A stretch of 64,000 nt of DNA from Aquihabitans sp. G128 (GCF_019048865.1 NZ_CP077604.1:1302001-1366000); one strand, 5' to 3'. Counted from the first letter of the stretch, positions 27,115 to 35,302 are shown. Translations and numbers: made by a program. The notes: generated from the letters alone by a model not told the origin.

Positions 27115-27992
27115 TCGCGCTCGTCCTCACGGCGTCGGCGGCCTACGGGGTCCACCTCTTGTGGACCGCTCGGGCCAACGGGTGGACCGGCCTGGCACCC
27201 AGCCCCGCTCCCACCTCCCGACGCACGGCGGCAGGCGCGGCGCGGCGTTGGCTCGTGCAGGCCGGCCTCGACGAGGTGTCGGTGGCCGAGTTCGGCGCCG
27301 TGACCGCGGTGGTGGCGGTGCTGGGAGGCCTCCTCACCTTCTCGATCTTCGGGTCGCCGGCCCCGGCGCTGGTCGCCGCCATCGGCGGTGCGGCCGCGCC
27401 GCTCGCGGCCTACCGGAACCAGCGCCGCCGCCGGCGAGAGCTCGCTCAGGAGGCGTGGCCACGGATGATCGAGGAGATCCGGATCCTCACCGGCGCGGTG
27501 GGACGATCCATCCCGCAGGCGCTCATCGAGGCGGGCAGCCGCGCCCCCGAGGAGCTGCAGAGCGCGTTCGCGGCGTCGCGGCGCGAGTGGGCCATCACGA
27601 CCGACTTCGCCCGCACCATCGCCGTCCTGAAGGACCGATTGGCCGACCCGACGGCCGATGCGGCGTGCGAGACGCTGCTCGTCGCCCACGAGGTCGGCGG
27701 GGCCGACCTCGACTCGCGGCTGGAGGCGCTGGCGCAGGACCGCATCGCCGACGTCCAAGGCCGCCGCGACGCTCGAGCCGAGCAGGCCGGTGTGCGCTTC
27801 GCCCGCCGATTCGTGCTCATCGTGCCCTTCGGCATGGCCCTCGCCGGCATGTCGGTCGGGAACGGTCGAGCGGCCTACCGGGCGCCTGCGGCCCAGCTGG
27901 TGGTCCTCGTCGCCATGCTGCTCGTCCTGGCCTGCTGGACGTGGGCGGGCCGCATCATGGCGCTGCCCGAGGAAGAGCGGGTGTTCCCGTGA
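27111..27992 (+). CDS. tadB: TadB-like inner membrane protein
   Basis: A 293-residue T2SSF-domain platform protein that sits under the pilus and engages the TadA motor. Hydrophobic segments lie at the N-terminus, at about residues 65-100 and at the C-terminus (AQLVVLVAMLLVLACWTWAG). The conserved cytoplasmic part includes PRMIEEIRILTGAVGRSIPQAL and ETLLVAHEVGGADLDSRLEAL. GTG 27111 overlaps the tadA stop, and its own stop overlaps tadC. Confidence 0.9.
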   Translation: MIALVLTASAAYGVHLLWTARANGWTGLAPSPAPTSRRTAAGAARRWLVQAGLDEVSVAEFGAVTAVVAVLGGLLTFSIFGSPAPALVAAIGGAAAPLAAYRNQRRRRRELAQEAWPRMIEEIRILTGAVGRSIPQALIEAGSRAPEELQSAFAASRREWAITTDFARTIAVLKDRLADPTADAACETLLVAHEVGGADLDSRLEALAQDRIADVQGRRDARAEQAGVRFARRFVLIVPFGMALAGMSVGNGRAAYRAPAAQLVVLVAMLLVLACWTWAGRIMALPEEERVFP

Positions 27993-28894
27993 AGCCACCG
28001 CTCGTCGCCGCCTTCGTGCTGCTGTGGACCGGCTCGACCCTGCTCCTCTCGGAGCGGCGTTGGTTCGCCCGCAACCGCCTCGACGACCGCCTCCGGCCGT
28101 ACCTGCCCGGCGGCTGGTCGGGCCCAGCCCGCACCGGGATCCTCTCGGTCGAGTCGTTCCGTGAGGTGGTGGGGCCGCTCGCGACGGCGGTCGGTGATCG
28201 GCTCGGCCGCATCTTCGGCGTCCACGACGACCTCGCGACGCGGCTGTCCCGCGTCCACAGCCCGCTCGACGCCACCGCGGTCCGGGTGCGCCAGCTGACC
28301 TGGTCCGTGGCCGCGCTGTTCGCCGCCGTGGCGTCGGCCCTCGTCCTGCGCCCGCCCGGCGCCCTGGCGACCCTCTTCGTGGTGGGAGCCCCGCTGCTCG
28401 CCTTCCTCGTCCTCGAGCAGCAGCTCTCCACCGCCTCCACCCGCTGGCAGCGGCGGCTCCTCCTCGAGCTCCCGGTGGTGAGCGAGCAGATCGGGATGCT
28501 GCTGACCGCCGGGTTCTCCCTCGGTGCCGCCCTCGCCCGGGTCAGCGAGCGCGGCACGGGTGCGTGCGCGCAGGACCTGGCTCGCGTCGGCGAACGGGTG
28601 CGCCAGGGCCTCTCCGAGGCCGACGCGCTCACCGAGTGGGCCGACCTCGCGGACGTGCCGGCCGTTCGGCGCCTCGTGGGGGTGCTGTCGCTCAACCGGG
28701 AGACCGGCGACCTCGGCCACCTCATCGCCGAGGAGGCCCGCACCATCCGGCGCGAGGTCCAACGCCAGCTCGCCGCCCAGATCGACCGGCGCGCCCAGCA
28801 GGTCTGGGTCCCGGTCACGGTCGCCACGCTCGTGCCCGGAACGCTCTTCCTCGCCGTGCCCTTCTTCGACGCCATGCGCCTCTTCGCCAGCTGA
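27989..28894 (+). CDS. tadC: TadC-like inner membrane protein
   Basis: A 301-residue second T2SSF platform protein. Membrane helices lie at residues 4-20, about 100-145 and at the C-terminus. The cytoplasmic domain carries ELPVVSEQIGMLLTAGFSLGAAL and VLSLNRETGDLGHLIAEEART, typical of the family. GTG 27989 overlaps the tadB stop by 4 bases. With TadB it is expected to form the heteromeric pilus platform. A 53-base gap then precedes the pilin-like gene. Confidence 0.9.
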   Translation: MKPPLVAAFVLLWTGSTLLLSERRWFARNRLDDRLRPYLPGGWSGPARTGILSVESFREVVGPLATAVGDRLGRIFGVHDDLATRLSRVHSPLDATAVRVRQLTWSVAALFAAVASALVLRPPGALATLFVVGAPLLAFLVLEQQLSTASTRWQRRLLLELPVVSEQIGMLLTAGFSLGAALARVSERGTGACAQDLARVGERVRQGLSEADALTEWADLADVPAVRRLVGVLSLNRETGDLGHLIAEEARTIRREVQRQLAAQIDRRAQQVWVPVTVATLVPGTLFLAVPFFDAMRLFAS

Positions 28895-28947
28895 CCCGTT
28901 CCGGCTCGCTCGCTCCTTCCCACCCGCTTCCCACCACTGGAGACCCG

Positions 28948-29169
28948 ATGTACCCCGCCCTGCTCACCCTCGCCCTCTCCCTGCACGTCCGCGCCTCCGG
29001 AGCCCTGCAACGCCTGCACCGCTCCGAGCGCGGCGAGGGCGTGATCTCCGCCGCCATCGCCGTCCTGGTGATGGCCTTCCTCGGCGTCGCCATGTGGATC
29101 GCCTTCAAGGGCCTCTTCGCCAGCACCACCGAGAAGACGGGCAACCAGGTCAGCCAGATCGGCAACTGA
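28948..29169 (+). CDS. Flp-pilin-like small membrane protein
   Basis: A 73-residue protein with a basic N-terminal segment, then SERGEG-VISAAIAVLVMAFLGVAMWIA, a prepilin-type Gly followed by one hydrophobic helix, and a short polar tail ending QVSQIGN. Its size, layout and position after tadC fit the major Flp pilin. The usual Glu at +5 after the cleavage Gly is not evident, so a TadE-related minor pilin is possible. The ribosome site GGAG lies 5 bases before the ATG. No prepilin peptidase (TadV/CpaA) is present in the window. Confidence 0.75.
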   Translation: MYPALLTLALSLHVRASGALQRLHRSERGEGVISAAIAVLVMAFLGVAMWIAFKGLFASTTEKTGNQVSQIGN

Positions 29170-29170
29170 G

Positions 29171-30112
29171 GTGGTTCGGCGCGACCGGGCCCGCTCGCCC
29201 CGCCGCGGCGAGAAGGGCACCGGGCTGATAAGCACCGCGGCGGCCACCCTCGTCTTCCTGTGCTTCCTGCTGGCTGCGGTGCACCTCCTCGTCGGGCTCT
29301 ACGCCCGGTCGACGGTGGAGGCGGTGGGCTACGACGCGGCGAGAGCCGTCGCCGCCCGGACGATCGACCACCGGGATGCGAGCCAGCTGGCCGCTGCCGA
29401 GCAGACGGCCGAGGAGCAGGCGCGAGCCCTCCTCGGACCGATCGGTCGTGACGCACGGTTCCGGTGGTCGATCGACGAGGACGCCGTCCGCCTCGACCTC
29501 TCGGTCCGGGTGCCCGGCGTCCTGCCCAGCTCGCTCTCCACGGCCGGGGGGGCCGCGACGGCTCGACCGACGGTTCGTGGTCCGGATCGAGGCGGAACGG
29601 TGATCGCGCACCACCCGCGCCCGCCCGTCCGAGCTCGGTGCGCGTCCCCACCTGGCCGAACGAACCGGCGCGTGGGCGACGCCGGCCTCGCCGGAGGCGT
29701 CGAGGTCATCCCCTTCGGCGTGCTGATCTTCGTCGTCGGCACCCTGGTGATCGCCAACGCCTGGGCCGTGGTCGACGCCAAGCTGGCGGCCACGTCCGCT
29801 GCCCGGGAGGCTGGCCGCGCCTACGTCGAGGCCCCGGACCGGCCCACGGCCGAAGCCCGCGCTGCGGCTGCCGCTCGGGAGGCGTTCGCCGGCACCGGGC
29901 GGGACCCGGCTCGGATGACCCTCCGGGGCGGAGCGCCGGCGTTCCACCGCTGCGCCGTCGCCGAGCACGAGGTCGCCTACGTCGTGCCGGCGCTGACGGT
30001 GCCGTTCGTCGGCGGGTTCGGCCACGGCATCACCGTTCGAGGGCGGCACCGGGAGCTCATCGACCCGTTCCGGGCCGGTCTCGGGGCGGGGGCCGGCTGT
30101 GCGGGCGGCTGA
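29171..30112 (+). CDS. Two TadE-like genes fused as read by an extra G
   Basis: As sequenced this is one 313-residue ORF, but it looks like two TadE-like minor pilins. The first (GTG 29171) has KGTGLISTAAATLVFLCFLLA and runs to LSVRVPGVLPSS; after the G7 tract 29546-29552 its family-like ending (LDRRFVVRIEAER and TGA 29601-29603) lies in the next frame. With G6 the first protein would be 143 residues and its stop would overlap GTG 29600 of the second by GTGA, the junction used elsewhere in this operon. The linker translated here (ARPTVRGPDRGG) is low-complexity. Sequencing error, slippage or true fusion are all possible. Confidence 0.7.
   Translation: MVRRDRARSPRRGEKGTGLISTAAATLVFLCFLLAAVHLLVGLYARSTVEAVGYDAARAVAARTIDHRDASQLAAAEQTAEEQARALLGPIGRDARFRWSIDEDAVRLDLSVRVPGVLPSSLSTAGGAATARPTVRGPDRGGTVIAHHPRPPVRARCASPPGRTNRRVGDAGLAGGVEVIPFGVLIFVVGTLVIANAWAVVDAKLAATSAAREAGRAYVEAPDRPTAEARAAAAAREAFAGTGRDPARMTLRGGAPAFHRCAVAEHEVAYVVPALTVPFVGGFGHGITVRGRHRELIDPFRAGLGAGAGCAGG
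29600..30112 (+). CDS. TadE-like minor pilin (second unit, internal GTG start)
   Basis: If the G7 tract upstream is really G6, this gene starts at GTG 29600 and encodes 170 residues: a basic leader, the membrane helix VIPFGVLIFVVGTLVIANAWAVV, then a helix with the pattern KLAATSAAREAGRAYVEA that is typical of TadE/TadG N-terminal regions, and a small extracytoplasmic domain. Its end overlaps the TadG-like gene by 14 bases. It is in the same frame as the fused ORF, so as read it is that ORF's C-terminal half. Confidence 0.6.
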   Translation: MIAHHPRPPVRARCASPPGRTNRRVGDAGLAGGVEVIPFGVLIFVVGTLVIANAWAVVDAKLAATSAAREAGRAYVEAPDRPTAEARAAAAAREAFAGTGRDPARMTLRGGAPAFHRCAVAEHEVAYVVPALTVPFVGGFGHGITVRGRHRELIDPFRAGLGAGAGCAGG

Positions 30113-30536
30113 GCGGGACGAGCCAGGCGTGCGAGGCGAGCGAGGCAGCGTGCTGATGCTGTTCCCTGCGGCCGTGCTCATCGTGATGCTGCTCGGGGCC
30201 ATCGCGGTCGATCGAGCGGTGATCTTCGGAGCCCAGCGAGAGCTGGTCGCCACCGCGCAGGCCGCCGCAAGCGACGCTGCGGCGGCCGGCATCGACGTCG
30301 CGGCCGTCCGAGCCGGCGGCTCGCTGCGCTACGACCCCGCTCGCATCGATGCCGCCGTCCAGCGATCGGTGGCCACGCTGGGCGCCGGGACCACGGCGTC
30401 CTGGGACCTGGTGGGCACCGACGTGGTCGTGCGCCTCACGCGTGCCGTGGACCTGGTCTTCACCAAGGCCGTACCGGGCGCCGACGACCGCGTGGTCGTC
30501 ACCGCAACGGCACGGGCCTCGCTGGTCCGCTCCTGA
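30099..30536 (+). CDS. TadG-like pilus-associated protein
   Basis: A 145-residue protein with the Tad-type N-terminus GERGSVLMLFPAAVLIVMLLGAIAVDRAV followed by QRELVATAQAAASDAAAAGID, the helix that marks TadE/TadG-like proteins, and a short beta-rich exported domain. It lacks the von Willebrand A domain of long TadG proteins. The start is GTG 30099; GTG 30129, nearer the membrane helix, is an alternative. Last gene of the pilus operon. Confidence 0.75.
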   Translation: MRAAERDEPGVRGERGSVLMLFPAAVLIVMLLGAIAVDRAVIFGAQRELVATAQAAASDAAAAGIDVAAVRAGGSLRYDPARIDAAVQRSVATLGAGTTASWDLVGTDVVVRLTRAVDLVFTKAVPGADDRVVVTATARASLVRS

Positions 30537-30567
30537 TGCTCCCCGAGATGCACGCCCGAACGAACCC

Positions 30568-30596
30568 TTGTGTTGTTTCCATGCTCTTCCTACGGT
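30568..30596 (+). promoter_or_regulatory. Promoter of the pseudokinase-LysM pair
   Basis: -35 TTGTGT (30568-30573), 17-base spacer, -10 TACGGT (30591-30596), then 6 bases to ATG 30603. A well-spaced sigma-70 promoter giving a leaderless transcript. It separates these two genes from the pilus operon transcriptionally. Confidence 0.65.
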
Positions 30597-30602
30597 GGCG
30601 GC

Positions 30603-32492
30603 ATGAGCGGATCGATCAAGGTGGAGACGAGCCTCGAAGGCGACCGGCCCGTGGTGGTCAAGTCGGCGCTCGATGGCCAGGGGGCCGACCAGCTCGCCCG
30701 TGAGGCCGACCGCCTCGAACGGGGTCGCCACCGCGGGGTGGTCGAGCTCCTGCACGCCGATCCCGAGCGGTTGGTGCTCGCATGGGCGGGGCAGCAGACC
30801 TTCGCCCTCGTCCGCCCCGATCCACGCGAAGCGGCCGCACTGCTCGCCGCGGTCGCCGCCACCGTCGCCGACCTCCACGAGGTCGGCCTCATCCACGGTC
30901 GCCTGACCCCGGACCACGTCCTCGTCGGGGGCGACGGGCGCCCCCGCGTCGGAGGCCTCCGCGGCTGCGGTCCGGCCGAGCCGCAGGCGCTGCCCACCGA
31001 CGACGTCGCCGACGTGGGTCGGCTCATCGACCACTTGCTCAGCTCCGGGCTCGAGCTCGAGCCCATCCCCGACCGCAGGTGGGGGCGCCGTCGGACCGGA
31101 AGCACGGACCGGCGAGCTCTCCTCGCGATCGCAGACCGAGCCACGCAGGAGGACCCGGCCCAGCGCCCCACCGCTCGCAGCCTCGCCCTCATGATCGCCG
31201 ACGCCGTGCCGGGCGCCCGACTCTCCCCGCCACCCTCGTGGACGCCGGCGACGCCGTCGCTCGCCGCCGACCTCGGTGGTCCGGCCCCCGTGCCGCAGGC
31301 CTTCCGCCCGGCCCCTCCGTGGGCCGTCGACCACCCACTCCCCGGGCAGCGTCGGCCGGAGGACGTCCCCCTCGCCGCCGGCGAAGAGGTCGCCGGCGAC
31401 CAGGAGCCGACCGTGGTGCCGGCCGGAGGCGACCATCAGCAGGACATCGCGGTCGAGGCGGCCCCCGACGACCGGACCGACCGGGACGTCGAAGGGGCGC
31501 CCGACGAGGCGTGCTCCGTGGGAGGCGAGGGTGCTGCTTGCGACCACGCGCACGTGTTGACCGCCGACGTCCTGCCTGCGCCTGGTGCCCCCATGGCGAG
31601 CGCCCACCCGGCACCCGCCGCGCCGCCCTGGCCATCGGGCGCGGACGAGGCATCGATCGGTGCAACCGCTCGCAGCGGGGCCGGGGCGCCCGACCCGGCA
31701 CGCACGGCCAGCTCGCCGGAGGCGGGGACCGAAGCCGAGGTACCGCCGTCGCCGTTCGATCCCGCTCCCCCCACGCCGTTCGGCCCGGCCCCGTCCGCGA
31801 CCTTCCTCGGGATGCGGATCGAGCCGGGCGATGATCGCCCCGCCCCTGGCGGCGGAGGCGCTGGGCTCCCGCTCCGGACCGGTGACCGCCACCCGGCCCC
31901 ACAGCACGGACGACGACCGCGCCGGCAACCACGTCCGGCCCCCTCGCCGTCGGTCAGCGGGCGGCGATCCCGGCTGCTGGTCGGCGCGGCGGCGGTGGCC
32001 ATCGCGGTCGTCGCGCTCGGGTGGTGGATCAGCGGCCAGGAAGAAGGCGATCGCCTGCGCCCTGCGTCCGCCGAACCGTCCCCGACGAGCGCGGAGGTGA
32101 CGACGAGCACCTCGCTCAGCCCTTGCGTCGCCGTCGCCGCCCCCGCAGCCGACGTCGATGGCGACGGCTGCGCCGAGCGCTTCCACATCGCCGGCACCAC
32201 CATCGAGGTCGACGGGGAGCGGTGGGCGCTCGGCCAGCCGGGAGACCACCTCAGCTTGGGCGACTGGGACTGCGACGGCCGCGCCACGCCGGGCCTGGTC
32301 CGACCGTCCACCGGGGAGGTGTTCCTCTTCGCCCGCTGGCCCGATGGCAGCGGCTCGCTGACCGCCAGGCCCGTGCTGACCCGGGCCCACGCCACCGCCC
32401 TCGTCACCACCGACGAGGACCGCTGCAGGGCGCCGGCGCTCCGCCTCGACGACGGGCGCACCGTGGCCATCGACGTCCCGTCCGACCGATGA
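30603..32492 (+). CDS. Membrane pseudokinase with extracytoplasmic domain
   Basis: A 629-residue protein. Residues 1-200 look like a protein-kinase fold (VVVKSALD lysine block; DLHEVGLIHGRLTPDHVLVGGDG catalytic-loop region), but the catalytic Asp of HRD/HGD is Arg, the Asn is His, and the DFG motif is missing, so it should not transfer phosphate. A long Pro/Ala-rich linker leads to one membrane helix at about 457-475 and a 125-residue external domain with DVDGDGCAERF and GDWDCDGRATPG acidic loops resembling Ca2+-binding FG-GAP motifs, plus several Cys. It overlaps the LysM gene (ATGA). The topology suggests transmembrane sensing or scaffolding beside the Tad pilus. Confidence 0.8.
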   Translation: MSGSIKVETSLEGDRPVVVKSALDGQGADQLAREADRLERGRHRGVVELLHADPERLVLAWAGQQTFALVRPDPREAAALLAAVAATVADLHEVGLIHGRLTPDHVLVGGDGRPRVGGLRGCGPAEPQALPTDDVADVGRLIDHLLSSGLELEPIPDRRWGRRRTGSTDRRALLAIADRATQEDPAQRPTARSLALMIADAVPGARLSPPPSWTPATPSLAADLGGPAPVPQAFRPAPPWAVDHPLPGQRRPEDVPLAAGEEVAGDQEPTVVPAGGDHQQDIAVEAAPDDRTDRDVEGAPDEACSVGGEGAACDHAHVLTADVLPAPGAPMASAHPAPAAPPWPSGADEASIGATARSGAGAPDPARTASSPEAGTEAEVPPSPFDPAPPTPFGPAPSATFLGMRIEPGDDRPAPGGGGAGLPLRTGDRHPAPQHGRRPRRQPRPAPSPSVSGRRSRLLVGAAAVAIAVVALGWWISGQEEGDRLRPASAEPSPTSAEVTTSTSLSPCVAVAAPAADVDGDGCAERFHIAGTTIEVDGERWALGQPGDHLSLGDWDCDGRATPGLVRPSTGEVFLFARWPDGSGSLTARPVLTRAHATALVTTDEDRCRAPALRLDDGRTVAIDVPSDR

Positions 32493-33493
32493 GCCACCCC
32501 AGAGGCGAGCGCGCCTGGGTCCGAGCGGTCGGCACCGTCGCGCCGGTCGTCGTCGCGGTCGCGCTGCTCCACCACCTGGGCCGCGGTGCGCTGGCCCTGC
32601 CACCGGTGCGATCCGCCGAGGCGCTCGCTGCTTGGGCCTCCGGCACGGACCCGCTGACCGTGGCGCTCGTGGTGCTGCGCCTCGCCGTCCTCGGCGCCGC
32701 GTACCACTTCCTGGCCACGACCGTCCTCGCCCTGCTCGGGCACGGGCTGCGTCGTCCGTCGCTCGTCCGCCTCGCCGAGCGGAGCACGCCGAGGCTGCTG
32801 CGCCAGGCCCGCAACCGCTCGCTCGGCCTCGCCCTCACCCTCGGCGCCGCCCTGGTCGGCCCGATTCCCCCAGCCTCGGCCGCGCCCCATCCCGTCGGCG
32901 GCGCCGCCGAGCCTGCGGTCCCGGCCGACCAAGGTCGAGCGACCCTGCGGCGCTTGGAGCCGGCGAGCCCCACGCGCCCTGGGGAGGCAACGCTCCGACG
33001 CACCGACGCAGGAAGCCCCAGAAGAGCGGCGGACCCGGAACGCCGTGGCGACGGGACCGCCGTCCTCCGCCGCCTCACCCTCACGCCGAAGGTCAGCGCA
33101 GAGCGCAACGAGACGTCCGGTCGTGCGACCCTCCGCCGGATCGGTCCCGCCGACGAGGACGAGGGCCCGCAGGCCGCACCAAGCACCTCGGCGGCCGGGA
33201 GCTCAGCCGCCCGGTCGACTGCGTCAGCCCATCGGGTGCAGCCCGGCGACCACCTGTGGGCCATCGCCGAGGCCACCCTCGCCGCCTCGTTGGGCCGGCC
33301 GCCCACCGATGCCGAGATCGATCCCTTCTGGCGCCAGGTCGTCGCCGCCAACCCCCAACTCGCCGACCCCGACCTCCTCCACCCCGGTGACACCATCTCG
33401 GTCCCGGCGCTGTCCGTCCCGGCGCGAGCCCCGGCCGCGGCGCCCCACCCCACGCCCAGGACCAGCACGGTCACCCTCCGCCCGGCCCCCTGA
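32489..33493 (+). CDS. Membrane protein with LysM domain and ATLRR repeats
   Basis: A 334-residue protein: membrane helices at about 14-36, 56-84 and 112-130, then a low-complexity segment with four ATLRR-type motifs (residues 151-155, 167-171, 191-195 as AVLRR, 213-217), and a LysM domain at 248-306 (HRVQPGDHLWAIAE, then NPQLADPDLLHPGDTI). LysM binds peptidoglycan, so the C-terminus probably docks on the wall. ATG 32489 overlaps the pseudokinase stop. The pair likely forms one envelope complex; a link to pilus anchoring is inferred from position. Confidence 0.82.
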   Translation: MSHPRGERAWVRAVGTVAPVVVAVALLHHLGRGALALPPVRSAEALAAWASGTDPLTVALVVLRLAVLGAAYHFLATTVLALLGHGLRRPSLVRLAERSTPRLLRQARNRSLGLALTLGAALVGPIPPASAAPHPVGGAAEPAVPADQGRATLRRLEPASPTRPGEATLRRTDAGSPRRAADPERRGDGTAVLRRLTLTPKVSAERNETSGRATLRRIGPADEDEGPQAAPSTSAAGSSAARSTASAHRVQPGDHLWAIAEATLAASLGRPPTDAEIDPFWRQVVAANPQLADPDLLHPGDTISVPALSVPARAPAAAPHPTPRTSTVTLRPAP

Positions 33494-33964
33494 CCGCAAC
33501 GCTGCTCGCAGACCCGCCGTGTTCCGTCCAACCACCACCAGAAGCGCTCTGCCCGGTTCCGGCCGCGAAGCCCGCTCGCCACCGCCGGCGAATGCGACCG
33601 AGGGGCTTCCGCCGTGCTCTGGTACGTGGATCGCCGCGCCTCGGCCCGCAGGGCTCCGACACCCAGCCCGGGCGCCGGACTCGATCCGCAACCGAAGCGG
33701 TGACCCTGCGCCTTGGTCGCGACTTGCGCCGCTATCCGAAGCCAGGCGCGAGCAGGCCGTTCGAGCGGCCCTTCGGTCGCAGGGGTCCACGATCTCGAGA
33801 TCGCCGTTCGGTCCAGTCCTTAATGTCTGTTTCATAGCCTTCCATTGCATGTGCATGCGTTGTGCGGTTCACTGCAGCTCGTCCTCTGGTCCCACGTCGG
33901 GATGCAACGAGGACTTCTGGACCCTCACGCCACTGGCCTACAACTCGTGAACAGGAGCACCGCA
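33494..33964. other. Long intergenic region
   Basis: 471 bases with no supported gene; the short ORFs here have no ribosome site or family-like sequence. GC drops from about 33,810. It contains a 14-base perfect palindrome at 33790-33803, a second inverted repeat GCATG-TG-CATGC near 33846, a -10-like TAATGT near 33822 and, just before the next gene, AGGAG. Confidence 0.5.
33790..33803. repeat. 14-base perfect palindrome CGATCTCGAGATCG
   Basis: A perfect palindrome without spacer, about 160 bases upstream of the lipoprotein gene and just before the GC drop. It may be an operator; no regulator is identified. Confidence 0.5.
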
Positions 33965-34438
33965 ATGACCGCACGACGAACGAACCCCGCTTACCGGTGG
34001 ACGAAGGTGGTGCCCGTCCTCCTCGCTGGCTCGCTGACCCTGCTGGCCTGTGGCAGCAAGGCCGGGAGCACCACCGTCAAGCTCCAGGGGCAGCGCTCGG
34101 CAGGGACGGTGCCCCAGTCGCAGATCGACGAGCTGACCAAGGACGGGCGGGTGGGCGTAGCGGATGCCGGCGGGCACGAGCTCGAGGGGCTCAGTCTCGA
34201 CGTCGCCGAACAGCGGGGACGGATCCGCAAGGTCGCCGACCGGATGGCGGTGGCCAAGCGCAACCTCACCGAGGTCGAGGCCCGAGCCTTCATGTTCACC
34301 GAGCCCGTGCCGGTCACCGACGATGCCACCGGCAGGGTCGTCGGCTACTGGGCGGACCGCTACTACCCGCTCGCCGAGTTCGACGCGGCCCGGCCGGCCC
34401 AGGAGCGGATCGTGGCGCGGGTGATCGCCGGCTCCTAA
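33965..34438 (+). CDS. Small lipoprotein of unknown function
   Basis: A 157-residue exported protein with a signal peptide ending in lipobox LLAC (VPVLLAGSLTLLACGS), predicting lipidation. The mature part is charged and probably helical (RIRKVADRMAVAKRNLTEVEARAF) and ends with a tyrosine-containing stretch (YWADRYYPLAEFD). No family recognised. The ribosome site AGGAG lies 8 bases before ATG 33965. It is convergent with the PmoA gene, with only 3 bases between stops. Confidence 0.78.
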   Translation: MTARRTNPAYRWTKVVPVLLAGSLTLLACGSKAGSTTVKLQGQRSAGTVPQSQIDELTKDGRVGVADAGGHELEGLSLDVAEQRGRIRKVADRMAVAKRNLTEVEARAFMFTEPVPVTDDATGRVVGYWADRYYPLAEFDAARPAQERIVARVIAGS

Positions 34439-34441
34439 CCC

Positions 34442-35302
34442 TCAGTCGGCCCAGGCGTGCCAGGCGGCGTCGAGGCGGTCGACGGGCCAGTGGCCGTCGT
34501 GGACCAGGGCGCGGTGGCGGACGCGGAGCGATTCGCCGGCGGCCAGCTCCAGGGGGCCCTCCCAGAGGAAGGCGGCGTTGCAGAAGTTGGTCCAGTCGCC
34601 CTCGCCGTAGCCGTCCCAGGTGGTGCCGTACCAGGGCACCGGGTGGCGCACGTTCCCGGGGTGGTCGAAGATCGCCAGCCCGGCCGGAGCGTTCGCTCCC
34701 CCGGTGGTCACCGTGCCGGCCACGTCGCACCAGCGGCCCGGCACGCCCACCAGACGGTCGTTGCGGGAGCCGTCGGGCAGCAGCAGCGTGGTGTCCACCA
34801 GCTCGTTGGTGCCCCGGATGGTGAAGCCGCCGTAGCCGCCCCACGTCGTGTACTCGGTGCGGTCGAGGCGGACGGCGTCGGTGGCGGTGAGGGTGGTGTC
34901 GAGGTCGATGGCGTAGGCGTCGGCCTCGAGCGGCACGTGGGTCAGGGTCAGCTGCTGCACCAGGGCCACGGTTTCGCGATCGGGGCGGGTCCAGCGCAGC
35001 TCGCCGCTCAGGGCCACCTGCCCGTCGGGGCCGTGGGTGACCTCGGGGCGCTCGTCGTGGCGCAGGACGCCGTAGGGCGGCATCTCCTCCCAGAAGTTGT
35101 CCTCGTCCAGGTACTTGATGGTGAACCAGAGGCCGTGGTGCCAGAAGTGGTCCTCGGGCTCGTTGCAGGTCAGCACGTGGCCGGCCGGCGTGGCCACCGG
35201 GTGCAGGTGCGGGCGCTTGCGGTCGGCCCAGGTGTAGGTCCACCGGTCGGCGACGGTGACGTCGAGGTCGGTCCAGGCGGGCTCGTTCGCTTCGGTGCTC
35301 AC
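34442..35302 (-). CDS. PmoA-family (DUF6807) protein
   Basis: A 286-residue protein resembling the PmoA/DUF6807 family, often found beside sugar oxidoreductases. Recognisable stretches are YTWADRKRPHLHPV, GHVLTCNEPEDHFWHHGLWF, TEYTTWGGYGGFTIRG and FDHPGNVRHPVPWY, with several conserved His, Trp and Glu that could form a carbohydrate-active site. No signal peptide. The enzymatic activity is not established. GTG 35302 overlaps the upstream oxidoreductase stop (GTGA), so the pair is coupled and likely acts in one catabolic pathway. Confidence 0.82.
   Translation of the reverse strand: MSTEANEPAWTDLDVTVADRWTYTWADRKRPHLHPVATPAGHVLTCNEPEDHFWHHGLWFTIKYLDEDNFWEEMPPYGVLRHDERPEVTHGPDGQVALSGELRWTRPDRETVALVQQLTLTHVPLEADAYAIDLDTTLTATDAVRLDRTEYTTWGGYGGFTIRGTNELVDTTLLLPDGSRNDRLVGVPGRWCDVAGTVTTGGANAPAGLAIFDHPGNVRHPVPWYGTTWDGYGEGDWTNFCNAAFLWEGPLELAAGESLRVRHRALVHDGHWPVDRLDAAWHAWAD

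Noticed and set aside
33592..33837. 81-residue ORF in the gap before the lipoprotein
   Set aside because: Arg/Pro-rich, no ribosome site, no conserved pattern; it overlaps a palindrome and looks non-coding.
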